Source: Sulfurimonas sp.
Lineage (GTDB): Bacteria; Campylobacterota; Campylobacteria; Campylobacterales; Sulfurimonadaceae
Assembly: GCA_015663215.1 (NCBI GenBank)
Contig: DQSP01000145.1
Span: 1-7,667 of the forward strand
Direction: 5' to 3'
DNA length: 7,667 nucleotides
Both the position numbers and the translations under genes were made by a program. Below are positions 1 through 6,339 of this stretch, piece after piece. A model generated the notes under the pieces. It was not told where the DNA came from, did not search any database, and saw only the letters and a program-made list of their open reading frames with translations. How positions within the stretch are numbered: the stretch's first letter is position 1; each line of letters begins with the position of its first letter.

Positions 1-7
1 ATCACAT

Positions 8-92
8 GCGGATGTGGTGAAATTGGTATACACGCCAGACTTAGGATCTGGTGCCGCAAGGCGTGGAGGTTCAAGTCCTCTCATCCGCACCA
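8..92 (+). tRNA. tRNA-Leu (anticodon UAG)
   Basis: Complete class II tRNA that reads CUA/CUN leucine codons. The acceptor stem pairs GCGGATG (8-14) with CATCCGC (82-88), followed by discriminator A89 and an encoded CCA (90-92). The anticodon stem pairs CCAGA (35-39) with TCTGG (47-51) around loop CTTAGGA, placing the anticodon TAG at 42-44. A long variable arm (about 52-64, with GCC/GGC pairing) is characteristic of tRNA-Leu. The T stem GGAGG/CCTCT (65-69/77-81, one G-T pair) closes the loop TTCAAGT. All parts are intact. No attachment-site repeat or integrase is seen beside it, and no strong terminator follows. Confidence 0.97.
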
Positions 93-182
93 TCCACACA
101 ACAAACCCCTTAAATAAAAACTTTCAAAGAAATTTATCAACTACTGTATTATCACTGTGTCAATTAAAGTACATAAATTTAC

Positions 183-1409
183 TTAATTTTTCTCACTTTT
201 TATACCACCTCTCCAAATACTATTCTCATCTACACCATTTGAGCACTGATCTTGCATACTAAATTCTCCATTTCCAATCTCATGATGCTTTTTTATAAAA
301 TAATTATATGCAGTATATTTATTTTTTGGTTCTTTAGCATTTGTTTTTGAAAATATATCTTTGAGATGTAAATTCTTCTTTTTGTTAGAAAAGCAGACAT
401 CCCCTAAAAGGTACTTTGCACCCGTTGTGTAACTATCTGTACCACGGAAGTAAACCATTTCATGCTCTTTTGTTTTTTGACTTACTATTTTTACATTACT
501 CAGTTTAAATCCTGCATCAAATTTATTATAAATACCTCCACCCACAATATATGCTGTAAGATTTTTAACACTTGGAAGGGTTGTATTGCTTGTATCTGTT
601 AGAATTAAATTTTCATCATTTCCAAACTCCATAGCTGATGAGTCATGGTTATTTATACTCGCTACATCTTTTTGGATTATAAGAACATTTTTGACCTCAC
701 CCCTATACCCTAAGTCAACATCAAGAGAATCATCACTTGCATTGTAGATATACAGACCATCTATATTAACAGTCCCGCCCCATATCTCTAAACCATCATC
801 ACCACCACCGATAATAGCTATGTTTTTAATAGTTGTTCCCGAACCGATTCCTGCGAGAGAAAGTCCATTAAGTTCTTTATCTTTTTTTACTTCAAAACCA
901 GTATGTTTTATGACAACATATTCTAGGACTCCAGAGTTATCAGCATCATGTTCATGCGTATCACTTCCAAACTCTATAGACTCATCTGCTTCATACTTGT
1001 TGTTTTGATAATGAGTATAGGCTTTACCTGCTATAACTAAACCACCCCACTCTCCAGGTGCAGTCTCATTTTTTGAAAAGCCGTGTAGTTCTAGTTGTGA
1101 GGTAAAAGTGATTGGGTTACTTTTAGTACCCTTTGCCATAATCTTTGCATCATTTGCAACTACTAAAAACGAGTAGAGACTACAACCAGCCAATGTAGTA
1201 CCAGGTTCTATTGTAAGTGTCGCACCATTGGTTACAAGAACTCTTCTATCAATTCCATAGACTATTGAAGAGGAAAGTGTCATATCAGTTGATATAACAT
1301 TTGGGAGCCTCTGATCTATAACTATTGCATCACAGTTACTAGTTTTGGCATATAAGTTTGACATGAGGAGTACACAAGAGAGGTAAATAACAACTACTTT
1401 TAATATCAT
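183..1409 (-). CDS. secreted right-handed beta-helix protein of unknown function
   Basis: 408-residue exported protein. Residues 1-21 form a Sec signal peptide: a short basic start, a hydrophobic core, and a likely signal peptidase I site after NLYA21. There is no lipobox cysteine. The mature protein has repeated beta-solenoid rungs: TLTIEPGTTL (64-73), an AKIMAKGT..NPITFTS segment (88-104), PGEWGGLVIAGKA (118-130), NSGVLEYVVIKHTG (158-171), then GIGSGTTIKNIAIIGGGDDGLEIWGGTVN (about 187-215) and ASDDSLDVDLGYRGEVKNVLI (about 224-244). This rung pattern is typical of large surface or periplasmic proteins common in Bacteroidota and some Proteobacteria, usually annotated only as hypothetical or lipoprotein; no catalytic residues can be assigned. 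Five cysteines (12, 26, 76, 339, 389) would allow disulfides in the mature part. The start is supported by AAAGGA about 11 bases upstream. It is divergent from the acyltransferase gene, and no C-terminal sorting domain is evident. Confidence 0.85.
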   Translation of the reverse strand: MILKVVVIYLSCVLLMSNLYAKTSNCDAIVIDQRLPNVISTDMTLSSSIVYGIDRRVLVTNGATLTIEPGTTLAGCSLYSFLVVANDAKIMAKGTKSNPITFTSQLELHGFSKNETAPGEWGGLVIAGKAYTHYQNNKYEADESIEFGSDTHEHDADNSGVLEYVVIKHTGFEVKKDKELNGLSLAGIGSGTTIKNIAIIGGGDDGLEIWGGTVNIDGLYIYNASDDSLDVDLGYRGEVKNVLIIQKDVASINNHDSSAMEFGNDENLILTDTSNTTLPSVKNLTAYIVGGGIYNKFDAGFKLSNVKIVSQKTKEHEMVYFRGTDSYTTGAKYLLGDVCFSNKKKNLHLKDIFSKTNAKEPKNKYTAYNYFIKKHHEIGNGEFSMQDQCSNGVDENSIWRGGIKSEKN

Positions 1410-1490
1410 AAAATGTTTTTCCTTTTAAATTTTTTGCCATCTTATCTTCCATGTATTACATTTAGATTACAAGTTCTTATGTAACCCAAA

Positions 1491-1499
1491 TGTTATATA
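1491..1499 (+). promoter_or_regulatory. possible extended -10 promoter for the acyltransferase gene
   Basis: TGTTATATA in the 121-bp divergent spacer fits the TGn-plus-hexamer form seen at other promoters in this window, although the hexamer (TATATA) matches the consensus at only four positions. It lies about 31 bp before the start codon, leaving a short leader containing the AGGAG ribosome site. No -35 stands out. For the opposite, minus-strand gene no convincing -10 could be chosen in this spacer. Confidence 0.35.
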
Positions 1500-1520
1500 G
1501 CTTATATACAATTTTTTATT

Positions 1521-1525
1521 AGGAG
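1521..1525 (+). promoter_or_regulatory. ribosome binding site of the acyltransferase gene
   Basis: AGGAG lies 5 bases before the ATG at 1531. It fixes that codon as the start rather than the in-frame methionine at residue 7. Confidence 0.75.
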
Positions 1526-1530
1526 TCTTA

Positions 1531-3228
1531 ATGCTTGATATAGAAAAGATGGTTATAAAGAAGTATCCAAAAATCAAAAAGTCTAAGGTGCTAAAAGCTG
1601 CACTTTGTAAGTTTACTGAATCTATCGCTCATCAAAGTGAGATAAACAGTTTTGTAGAAGCTCATGCACACCTTGGAGGTGTTGAGTTTATTGAGAGTGC
1701 TTTGGAGGAGTTAAACTTTAACTATACAGTTGCGGATAAGCATATTGAAAACATTCCCTCAACAGGTCGTGTTGTCATCATTGCTAACCATCCTCTAGGT
1801 GGCATAGATGCTTTTGTTCTTATAAAACTAATCAGTCGAGTTCGCAAAGATATAAAAGTAGTCGCAAATGAATTTTTAAGTAGTGTAGAACCTCTGTCCC
1901 CTCTTTTAATCGATGTAAACAACTTTAAGAATAGACAGACTAAAGACTCTATAAATAAAATCTATGAGGCTCTCAACAATGAAGAGGCTGTGATTATCTT
2001 CCCTGCTGGAGAAGTAAGTCGTGCGACACCTATGGGTATAAAAGATGGGAAATGGCATAAAGGATTTTTAAAGTTTGCTAAACGCTCTGGCTCACCAATA
2101 CTTCCAGTTTATATAGGTGGCAAGAATTCCAAAACCTTTTACTCTGTTTCAGCACTCAACAAAAAACTCTCCACTCTTTTACTAGCCAATGAGCTTTTTT
2201 TACAAAAAGGAAAAAGTATCAACATAATAGTAGGAGAGATAATACCAAAAGAATTCATTTCTCCAAAATCTTTAGAAAAAGACACACTTGTTTCGCTTTA
2301 TAAAAAACATCTTTATAGTCTAAAAAAAGGTGTAAGTTATTTTAAAACACAAAAGGCGATTGCATTGCCAGAGGATAGAAGAGACATAAAAAAAGAGTTA
2401 AAAAAATCACAACTACTTGGTTCTACTAAAGATGGAAAAAGCATTTATCTTTATCAATACAGTCAAAACAATTCTAGTGTTTTAAATGAGCTTGGTCGTC
2501 TTCGTGAGCTCTCTTTTCGTAAAGTTGGAGAGGGTGCCAATAAAAAACGCGATATAGACAAGTATGACAGATACTATAAACACATCGTACTATGGGATAA
2601 TGATGACTTAGAGATTGTAGGAGCATATCGAATCGGTATAGTCAATGAGAAACTCTACACACAAACACTTTTTGAGTATACAGAGGCTATGGAAAGTATA
2701 TTAGAGGATTCTATTGAACTCGGTCGTAGTTTTGTCCAACCCAAATACTGGGGAAGTAGGGCTCTTGATTACCTCTGGCAAGGAATAGGTGCTTATCTTA
2801 CAAATAATCCTCAAATTAAGTATATGTTTGGAGGAGTGAGTCTGAGTGAGAGTTACCCAAAAGTAGCACAAGATATAGTTTTATACTTTTACAACTTATA
2901 TTTTCACTCTGATACTCACTATGTAACACCAAAACTTCCCTACAATATAGACTATGAAGATGAATATTTAAAAAAATTTATCTCAGAGCTTAGTAGAGAG
3001 GATTACAAGAAAGATTTTAAACTTCTCAAAGATGCTTTACACTTTTTAAACCTTAGTGTCCCTGTTATGTATAAGCAGTATGCCGATTTATGTGAGAGGG
3101 GTGGTGTGAAGTTTTGTGCTTTTAACATTGACAAAGAGTTTGCAAACTGTGTAGATAGTTTTATCATAGTTAATGTTGCTATGATTAAAGAAAAGCAGCG
3201 TAATCGATACTTTGGAGAGGTGAGTTAA
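1531..3228 (+). CDS. olsF: bifunctional OlsF-like lipid acyltransferase (PlsC-like + OlsB-like GNAT)
   Basis: 565-residue cytosolic or membrane-peripheral enzyme with two acyltransferase domains. The N-terminal half (about 60-240) is a PlsC-type O-acyltransferase: NHPLGGID at 86-93 carries the catalytic His87 and Asp93 (five intervening residues, not the four usual in PlsC), FPAGEVSR at 157-164 is the second block, and SPILPVYIGG (188-197) the hydrophobic block. The C-terminal half (about 315-540) resembles the GNAT-like OlsB N-acyltransferase: LNELGRLRELSFR (318-330), a D..KYDRYYKHIVLWD block (341-356), EIVGAYRIG (361-369), a WGSRALDYLWQGI block (407-419) and YMFGGVSLS (431-439). Bifunctional OlsF makes ornithine lipid: its GNAT half N-acylates the amino acid and its PlsC half adds the secondary acyl chain. 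Ornithine rather than glycine or another amino acid as substrate is inferred. The gene stands alone, divergent from the beta-helix gene, and no desaturase, hydroxylase or methylase partner is visible. Annotation pipelines may call it a hemolysin-like acyltransferase. Confidence 0.8.
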   Translation: MLDIEKMVIKKYPKIKKSKVLKAALCKFTESIAHQSEINSFVEAHAHLGGVEFIESALEELNFNYTVADKHIENIPSTGRVVIIANHPLGGIDAFVLIKLISRVRKDIKVVANEFLSSVEPLSPLLIDVNNFKNRQTKDSINKIYEALNNEEAVIIFPAGEVSRATPMGIKDGKWHKGFLKFAKRSGSPILPVYIGGKNSKTFYSVSALNKKLSTLLLANELFLQKGKSINIIVGEIIPKEFISPKSLEKDTLVSLYKKHLYSLKKGVSYFKTQKAIALPEDRRDIKKELKKSQLLGSTKDGKSIYLYQYSQNNSSVLNELGRLRELSFRKVGEGANKKRDIDKYDRYYKHIVLWDNDDLEIVGAYRIGIVNEKLYTQTLFEYTEAMESILEDSIELGRSFVQPKYWGSRALDYLWQGIGAYLTNNPQIKYMFGGVSLSESYPKVAQDIVLYFYNLYFHSDTHYVTPKLPYNIDYEDEYLKKFISELSREDYKKDFKLLKDALHFLNLSVPVMYKQYADLCERGGVKFCAFNIDKEFANCVDSFIIVNVAMIKEKQRNRYFGEVS

Positions 3229-3279
3229 TTCTAAAACTAAAAATCAATTTATTAATTTAATTTTTTAACAAATTTTTCC

Positions 3280-3288
3280 TGCTAAAAT
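3280..3288 (+). promoter_or_regulatory. extended -10 promoter of the repeat-containing unknown gene
   Basis: TGCTAAAAT matches TGnTAtAAT at all but one hexamer position. It is preceded by T-rich tracts (3261-3278), typical of Campylobacterota promoters that lack a clear -35. Transcription would begin near 3295, about 20 bases before the ATG at 3316. This shows the gene has its own promoter and is not simply read from olsF. Confidence 0.6.
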
Positions 3289-3315
3289 ACGAAAAATAAT
3301 TATAGGGTCTACAAT

Positions 3316-3909
3316 ATGGCTGAGAAAAAAACAAAACGATACTTAGAAATGCAGATGGAAGAGCTAAAAGAAGCTCATGCAGATAACATTGCACAAAACT
3401 CTTCGGTAAAAAAAGAAAACCCTAATCATAATGCAAAAAATGCAGCTATTGCTGAGATGTATAATGATGCAGCAGAATATGAAGCAGATTTAAAATGTTT
3501 TGAAGATGAGTTGTTTTTAGTAAATAAACACTCTTTTAAAGATATCGCAATGCAAATGCATAGTGCATTTCCAAAAGAAAAAGACAGAGACTTTGCTCAT
3601 GAGTTAAATACTATCTTAGAGCTTGGTTGGACTGACTTAGTCGAAGTTCAAAAAACACATCCAGCAGAACAACTAGAGCTTATCAAAGCGACTGATTTTA
3701 CTGAAGTTATAGAAGCTTTTAATACTGCGTTTCCTGATTATGCGGGTGATTTTGAAGCGGAAGCTAGAGTGTTATTAGCACAGAGATGGGAACGTCTTAT
3801 CAACATCAAAAAAGAGCATATCAAACAAGAGCTATATGAGATAAACACTTCAGGATTAAAAGCGAAGTATGTAAAAAGTGTATATCGGAAGTATCACGGT
3901 CTAGTTTAA
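3316..3909 (+). CDS. conserved-looking cytosolic protein of unknown function with a duplicated unit
   Basis: 197 residues, acidic and helix-rich, with no signal peptide or membrane segment. I do not recognise the family. The first ~70 residues are charged and low in hydrophobics (probable helix or coiled coil with alanine/glutamate-rich stretches, 39-58). Residues 74-115 and 128-168 align with one gap and share about 12 identities: F, AFP, DF, E, L, W, L, K and the final H. This gives a motif F-x10-FP-x4/5-DF-x2-E-x8-W-x2-L-x6-H, so the second half is an internal tandem duplication. The C-terminal tail (about 180-197) is basic. The start is supported by the upstream promoter and a weak AGGG about 8 bases before the ATG; the next in-frame methionine would remove a helical stretch. 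It is monocistronic and converges on the minus-strand operon with a 22-bp gap. No function is proposed. Confidence 0.8.
   Translation: MAEKKTKRYLEMQMEELKEAHADNIAQNSSVKKENPNHNAKNAAIAEMYNDAAEYEADLKCFEDELFLVNKHSFKDIAMQMHSAFPKEKDRDFAHELNTILELGWTDLVEVQKTHPAEQLELIKATDFTEVIEAFNTAFPDYAGDFEAEARVLLAQRWERLINIKKEHIKQELYEINTSGLKAKYVKSVYRKYHGLV
3535..3819 (+). repeat. internal protein-level tandem duplication (two ~42-residue units)
   Basis: Unit 1 is encoded by 3535-3660 and unit 2 by 3697-3819, separated by a 12-residue linker. The similarity is visible in the protein (shared AFP, DF, W, L and terminal H, with matching hydrophobic spacing) but not as a DNA repeat, so the duplication is old. Confidence 0.65.
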
Positions 3910-3931
3910 ACCGTAATGCTTTAACATAGGC

Positions 3932-4402
3932 TTATTGTTTAGCCTCAAACTCTACTTCATCTAAAGAGAACTTTTCAAGTTTCTCTTCTATCCACTTTCT
4001 AACTTCAGGATTTTTATCTACATAAAAGTAGATAGAACCACCATCTTCATCATTTCTTATAAGCAGAGAGTTTTTGTTTTCACTCTCCCAAGCACCAAGA
4101 CTTGGATACTCAACATACTCTTTATCAAGCACATAACTTTGAAGTACTATCTCTTTTTCAAGAGAGTAAAAAAGAAATCTTTTTGAAGCGACATCGTCTA
4201 TCTTTAAAGGTGTAGTTGAACTAAGGTTGTAAAGCTTATAGTCAAACTCTTCTAAAAGTGCAGACACAAACTCTTTTGTCCATGTCATAACTTTTTTCAT
4301 ACATTTTTTAGTATCTGGGTCTGTGTTATCTCTATCTAAATAGCTAGTATTGTAGTCTGTACAGATATTACTATAGTCTATTCCTATCCCTCTAATACTC
4401 AT
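3932..4402 (-). CDS. protein of unknown function, partner of the MOSC-like gene
   Basis: 156 residues, acidic and probably cytosolic, with no signal peptide or membrane helix. I do not recognise a family. The N-terminus RGIGIDYSNICTDYNT (4-19) has the look of a conserved motif. Residues 35-55 are probably a helix, and from 63 on there are alternating strands (KRFLFYSLEKEIVLQSYVL at 74-92; SLLIRND and SIYFYVDK, 112-130) followed by a charged C-terminal helix (132-146), suggesting an alpha/beta fold. There are two cysteines (14, 34). The ATG starts one base after the stop codon of the upstream MOSC-like gene, without a strong ribosome site of its own, so translation is probably coupled and the two products may work together. 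Its stop lies 22 bp from the end of the convergent plus-strand gene, in an overlap-prone spacer with only a weak hairpin. Confidence 0.8.
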   Translation of the reverse strand: MSIRGIGIDYSNICTDYNTSYLDRDNTDPDTKKCMKKVMTWTKEFVSALLEEFDYKLYNLSSTTPLKIDDVASKRFLFYSLEKEIVLQSYVLDKEYVEYPSLGAWESENKNSLLIRNDEDGGSIYFYVDKNPEVRKWIEEKLEKFSLDEVEFEAKQ

Positions 4403-4403
4403 A

Positions 4404-4853
4404 TTATGCTTCTTGTATAACTTTTACTTCATTTCCAATAGAAATACCACCGTAATCAATCGGAGATATAATAAGTCCACGTTGCTTTTCTAGTAGTTCT
4501 GGAAGTTCAGGTGCAAAAGCATAAAGGTAACGATAATCTTCACATAAACCTTTCACTTCAAAAAGAACTTCACCGATTTCAAGTATAGAACCCGGCTTTA
4601 AATGGTACAAATCAACATCAACAAAAATATCTTCCATCAAAACACCATCACCAAGAACAAGTTCAGCTTCTTCGATGATGTCATAACTCTTTTTTGACAC
4701 AAGAACCATTGTAAAGTCTTTGCCATTTTCATAATCACGACTTCCTACAATCCCGCTTGCATCACAATCAAAATCATCACATGCCATTCTGTGGCCTGCA
4801 CGAATCATATCGGGCATAGTTATATATAAGTTTAGTACTTTTCCATTTTCCAT
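4404..4853 (-). CDS. MOSC-domain-like protein
   Basis: 149 residues from the preferred start; the frame is open upstream to an ATG at 4871. The ATG at 4853 is chosen because AAGGAAG (4858-4864) sits just upstream of it, whereas the earlier ATG has no ribosome site. The pattern is that of a stand-alone MOSC beta-barrel: NLYIT at the N-terminus, a GIVGSRDYE block, an MVLVSKKSYD block, GVLMEDIFVDVDLYHLKPG (70-88), SILEIGEVLFEVKG (89-102) directly before Cys104, RGLIISPI (125-132) and a terminal GGISIGNEVKVI (135-146). MOSC proteins carry molybdenum-cofactor sulfur or act on N-hydroxylated or sulfur substrates. Cys104 sits where MOSC proteins commonly carry their sulfur-binding cysteine, but the assignment of this divergent, short member to a reaction is not possible. 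First gene of a two-gene operon with the downstream unknown gene. Confidence 0.65.
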   Translation of the reverse strand: MENGKVLNLYITMPDMIRAGHRMACDDFDCDASGIVGSRDYENGKDFTMVLVSKKSYDIIEEAELVLGDGVLMEDIFVDVDLYHLKPGSILEIGEVLFEVKGLCEDYRYLYAFAPELPELLEKQRGLIISPIDYGGISIGNEVKVIQEA

Positions 4854-4889
4854 ACTACTTCCTTTTGTCATAAATAAATTATTTTTCGG

Positions 4890-4898
4890 ATAATAGCA
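4890..4898 (-). promoter_or_regulatory. extended -10 promoter of the MOSC-like operon
   Basis: On the minus strand this reads TGCTATTAT, one mismatch from TGnTATAAT. Transcription would start near 4883, about 30 bases before the chosen ATG at 4853 and about 12 before the ATG at 4871, which favours the downstream start. No -35 hexamer is evident. Confidence 0.55.
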
Positions 4899-4943
4899 TA
4901 AATCAGCTGTCTATTTTTATAGATTAACTTTTAAGTTTTATCT

Positions 4944-6206
4944 TTATAATAATCCTAAGAGTGCTACAAAAAGTACAGGTGGTGTTATCACTAGCCCTAC
5001 TTTCATATACTCGCCCCAACCAATCTTTACACCCTTTTGTGCGAGTACATGTAACCAAAGAAGTGTAGCAAGCGAGCCGATAGGTGTCATCTTTGGTCCA
5101 AGGTTAGAGCCTAAGATATTTGCATACACAAGTGCCTCATTTCCAGCATAACCCACCTTGTCAATGGCAATATCCATAATCATAATAGTCGGCATATTGT
5201 TCATCACTGAACTTATAAACGCAGATAAGAAACCTGTACCTATGATGGCTACTGTTGTGCCCTGTGTTTGAAGTGCTACTATCCAAGAGGCGATAATGTC
5301 AGTCAGACCTGCGTTTTTAAGCCCATAAACAACTACATAAAGACCTATACTAAACCAAACTACCTGCCATGGAGCATTTTTTATAGTCTCTAGCGGTTTT
5401 ACAGCCTTGTAGTAATTTGCAATAAGTAAAAATACTAAAGCACCACCTAGAGCAAAAACTGAAATGGGAAGATTAAACTTATCGCCTATAAAATATCCAA
5501 ACATTAAAAGTGTCAAAAACACCCAAGAGAGTTTGAACATAGTCTGATTTTTTATAACAGATGAAGCTTCTGGAAGAGCATCTACATCTACAGTGAGAGG
5601 AATATCTTTACGAAAATAGATAAAGAGAACTACTATTGAGGCTATGATAGAGAGTATGTTTGGTAAAAACATGTTTTTCATATACTCAAGAAAGCCTATA
5701 TCAAAATACCCTGCTGTAACTATATTAGTCAGATTTGAGATGACTAGTGGATTTGAAGCACTATCGCCTATAAAACCACCTGCCATAAGAAACGCAAAAA
5801 TTGCTAAAGGTTTCATCTTTAGGTACTTCATTTTTGCTAGTAAAATAGGTGTTAAGATAAGTGCAGCACCATCATTTGCAAAAAACGCAGCCACAAGAGC
5901 ACCAAGGAGCAGAATGTATACAAAAAGTTTCTTACTGCTACCACCACTGAGTTTTGCCATCTTTATCGCTGCCCACTCAAAAAATCCAATCTCATCTAAA
6001 ACCATTGAGAGGATGATGATGCCAATAAACGCCAGTGTTGCGTCCCAAACTATACTTGTTACACTAAGAACATCTTCTAAACTAACCACCCCAATAGCAA
6101 CTGCTACGACTGCACCTACAACAGCAGAAGTTCCTATCTGTAAACCCTTGGGTTGCCAGATGATAAAAACTAAAGTAACTAAAAAAAGACTAAACGCTAC
6201 AATCAT
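4944..6206 (-). CDS. arsB: ArsB arsenite efflux permease
   Basis: 420-residue inner-membrane transporter, close to the ~429 residues of E. coli ArsB. It exports As(III) (and Sb(III)) using the proton motive force, or with ATP when paired with ArsA; no arsA is seen here. Hydrophobic segments run through the whole protein (about ten or more helices), starting at residues 1-17 and ending at 403-420. Family blocks visible are FFANDGAALILTP (108-120), GDSASNPLVISNLTN (147-161), SSVMNNMPTIM (332-342) and GSNLGPKMTPIGSLATL (366-382). A more polar loop at about 199-223 separates the two halves. The start is supported by AGGAAT about 6 bases upstream. It is transcribed away from arsI-arsR-arsC from a promoter whose -35 lies inside the shared ArsR operator, so it should be induced together with them. 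Intact, with no missing blocks. Confidence 0.95.
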   Translation of the reverse strand: MIVAFSLFLVTLVFIIWQPKGLQIGTSAVVGAVVAVAIGVVSLEDVLSVTSIVWDATLAFIGIIILSMVLDEIGFFEWAAIKMAKLSGGSSKKLFVYILLLGALVAAFFANDGAALILTPILLAKMKYLKMKPLAIFAFLMAGGFIGDSASNPLVISNLTNIVTAGYFDIGFLEYMKNMFLPNILSIIASIVVLFIYFRKDIPLTVDVDALPEASSVIKNQTMFKLSWVFLTLLMFGYFIGDKFNLPISVFALGGALVFLLIANYYKAVKPLETIKNAPWQVVWFSIGLYVVVYGLKNAGLTDIIASWIVALQTQGTTVAIIGTGFLSAFISSVMNNMPTIMIMDIAIDKVGYAGNEALVYANILGSNLGPKMTPIGSLATLLWLHVLAQKGVKIGWGEYMKVGLVITPPVLFVALLGLL

Positions 6207-6234
6207 AAATATTCCTATATATTAATATACTGGA

Positions 6235-6263
6235 ATTATAGCAAAATAATTAATATATATCAA
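6235..6263 (-). promoter_or_regulatory. arsB promoter (-35 TTGATA, 17 bp, extended -10 TATAAT)
   Basis: On the minus strand TTGATA (6258-6263) is followed, after exactly 17 bp, by a consensus TATAAT (6235-6240) with the TGC extension (6241-6243). Transcription would start near 6228 and the arsB ATG follows about 22 bases later. The -35 hexamer is one arm of the ArsR operator. Confidence 0.75.
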
Positions 6264-6277
6264 TATATCTTGATATA
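6256..6277. promoter_or_regulatory. ArsR operator between arsB and arsI
   Basis: Perfect 8-bp inverted repeat TATATCAA-N6-TTGATATA (6256-6263 and 6270-6277, spacer TATATC). This is the ATCAA-N6-TTGAT type recognised by ArsR repressors. It sits midway in the 133-bp divergent spacer, and each arm contains the -35 hexamer of one promoter, so bound ArsR would block both directions. ArsR is encoded two genes downstream and would be autoregulated. Confidence 0.8.
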
Positions 6278-6298
6278 GTTATCTTTTTATGTTACACT
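6270..6298 (+). promoter_or_regulatory. arsI-arsR-arsC promoter (-35 TTGATA, 17 bp, extended -10 TACACT)
   Basis: TTGATA (6270-6275) is followed after 17 bp by TACACT (6293-6298), which carries a TG two bases upstream (TGT extension at 6290-6292). Its -10 is weaker than that of arsB, so basal output to the right may be lower. Transcription would start near 6305, giving a leader of about 35 bases. A second TATAAT at 6322-6327 lies too close to the ATG (6340) to be the main promoter. Confidence 0.65.
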
Positions 6299-6330
6299 TT
6301 CGTAAATACATATAGGGCACCTATAATAAC

Positions 6331-6334
6331 GGAG
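6331..6334 (+). promoter_or_regulatory. ribosome binding site of arsI
   Basis: GGAG lies 5 bases before the ATG at 6340 and confirms that start. Confidence 0.7.
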
Positions 6335-6339
6335 AAATT

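Noticed and set aside
165..191. AAGTA/TACTT stem followed by a T-run after the tRNA, as a terminator
   Set aside because: Only 5 AT-rich pairs with an 8-base loop; the T-run is coding sequence for the end of the minus-strand gene. Too weak to call.
14..262. Plus-strand frame running through the tRNA
   Set aside because: It is the translation of the tRNA and of the complement of the beta-helix gene, without ribosome site or protein-like composition.
3896..3945. Hairpins ACGGT/ACCGT (3896-3914) and AGGCT/AGCCT (3928-3945) between the convergent genes, as a bidirectional terminator
   Set aside because: Both stems are 5 bp with 8-9 base loops and neither is followed by a T-tract on either strand.
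4910..4937. TCTAT/ATAGA and AACTT/AAGTT inverted repeats downstream of arsB, as its terminator
   Set aside because: Short AT-only or nearly AT-only stems with no T-tract in the arsB direction; expected by chance in such AT-rich DNA.
5644..6225. 193-codon plus-strand frame opposite arsB
   Set aside because: Antisense shadow of a clear arsB coding sequence; it has no ribosome site and ends inside the arsB promoter region.
6218..6229. TATATTAATATA palindrome in the arsB leader as a second operator
   Set aside because: Pure A/T low-complexity palindrome without the TCAA/TTGA core of the ArsR site.
6311..6325. TATAGG-GCA-CCTATA inverted repeat in the arsI leader as a regulatory site
   Set aside because: Six-bp arms lacking the ArsR core; could be real but nothing supports it beyond symmetry.
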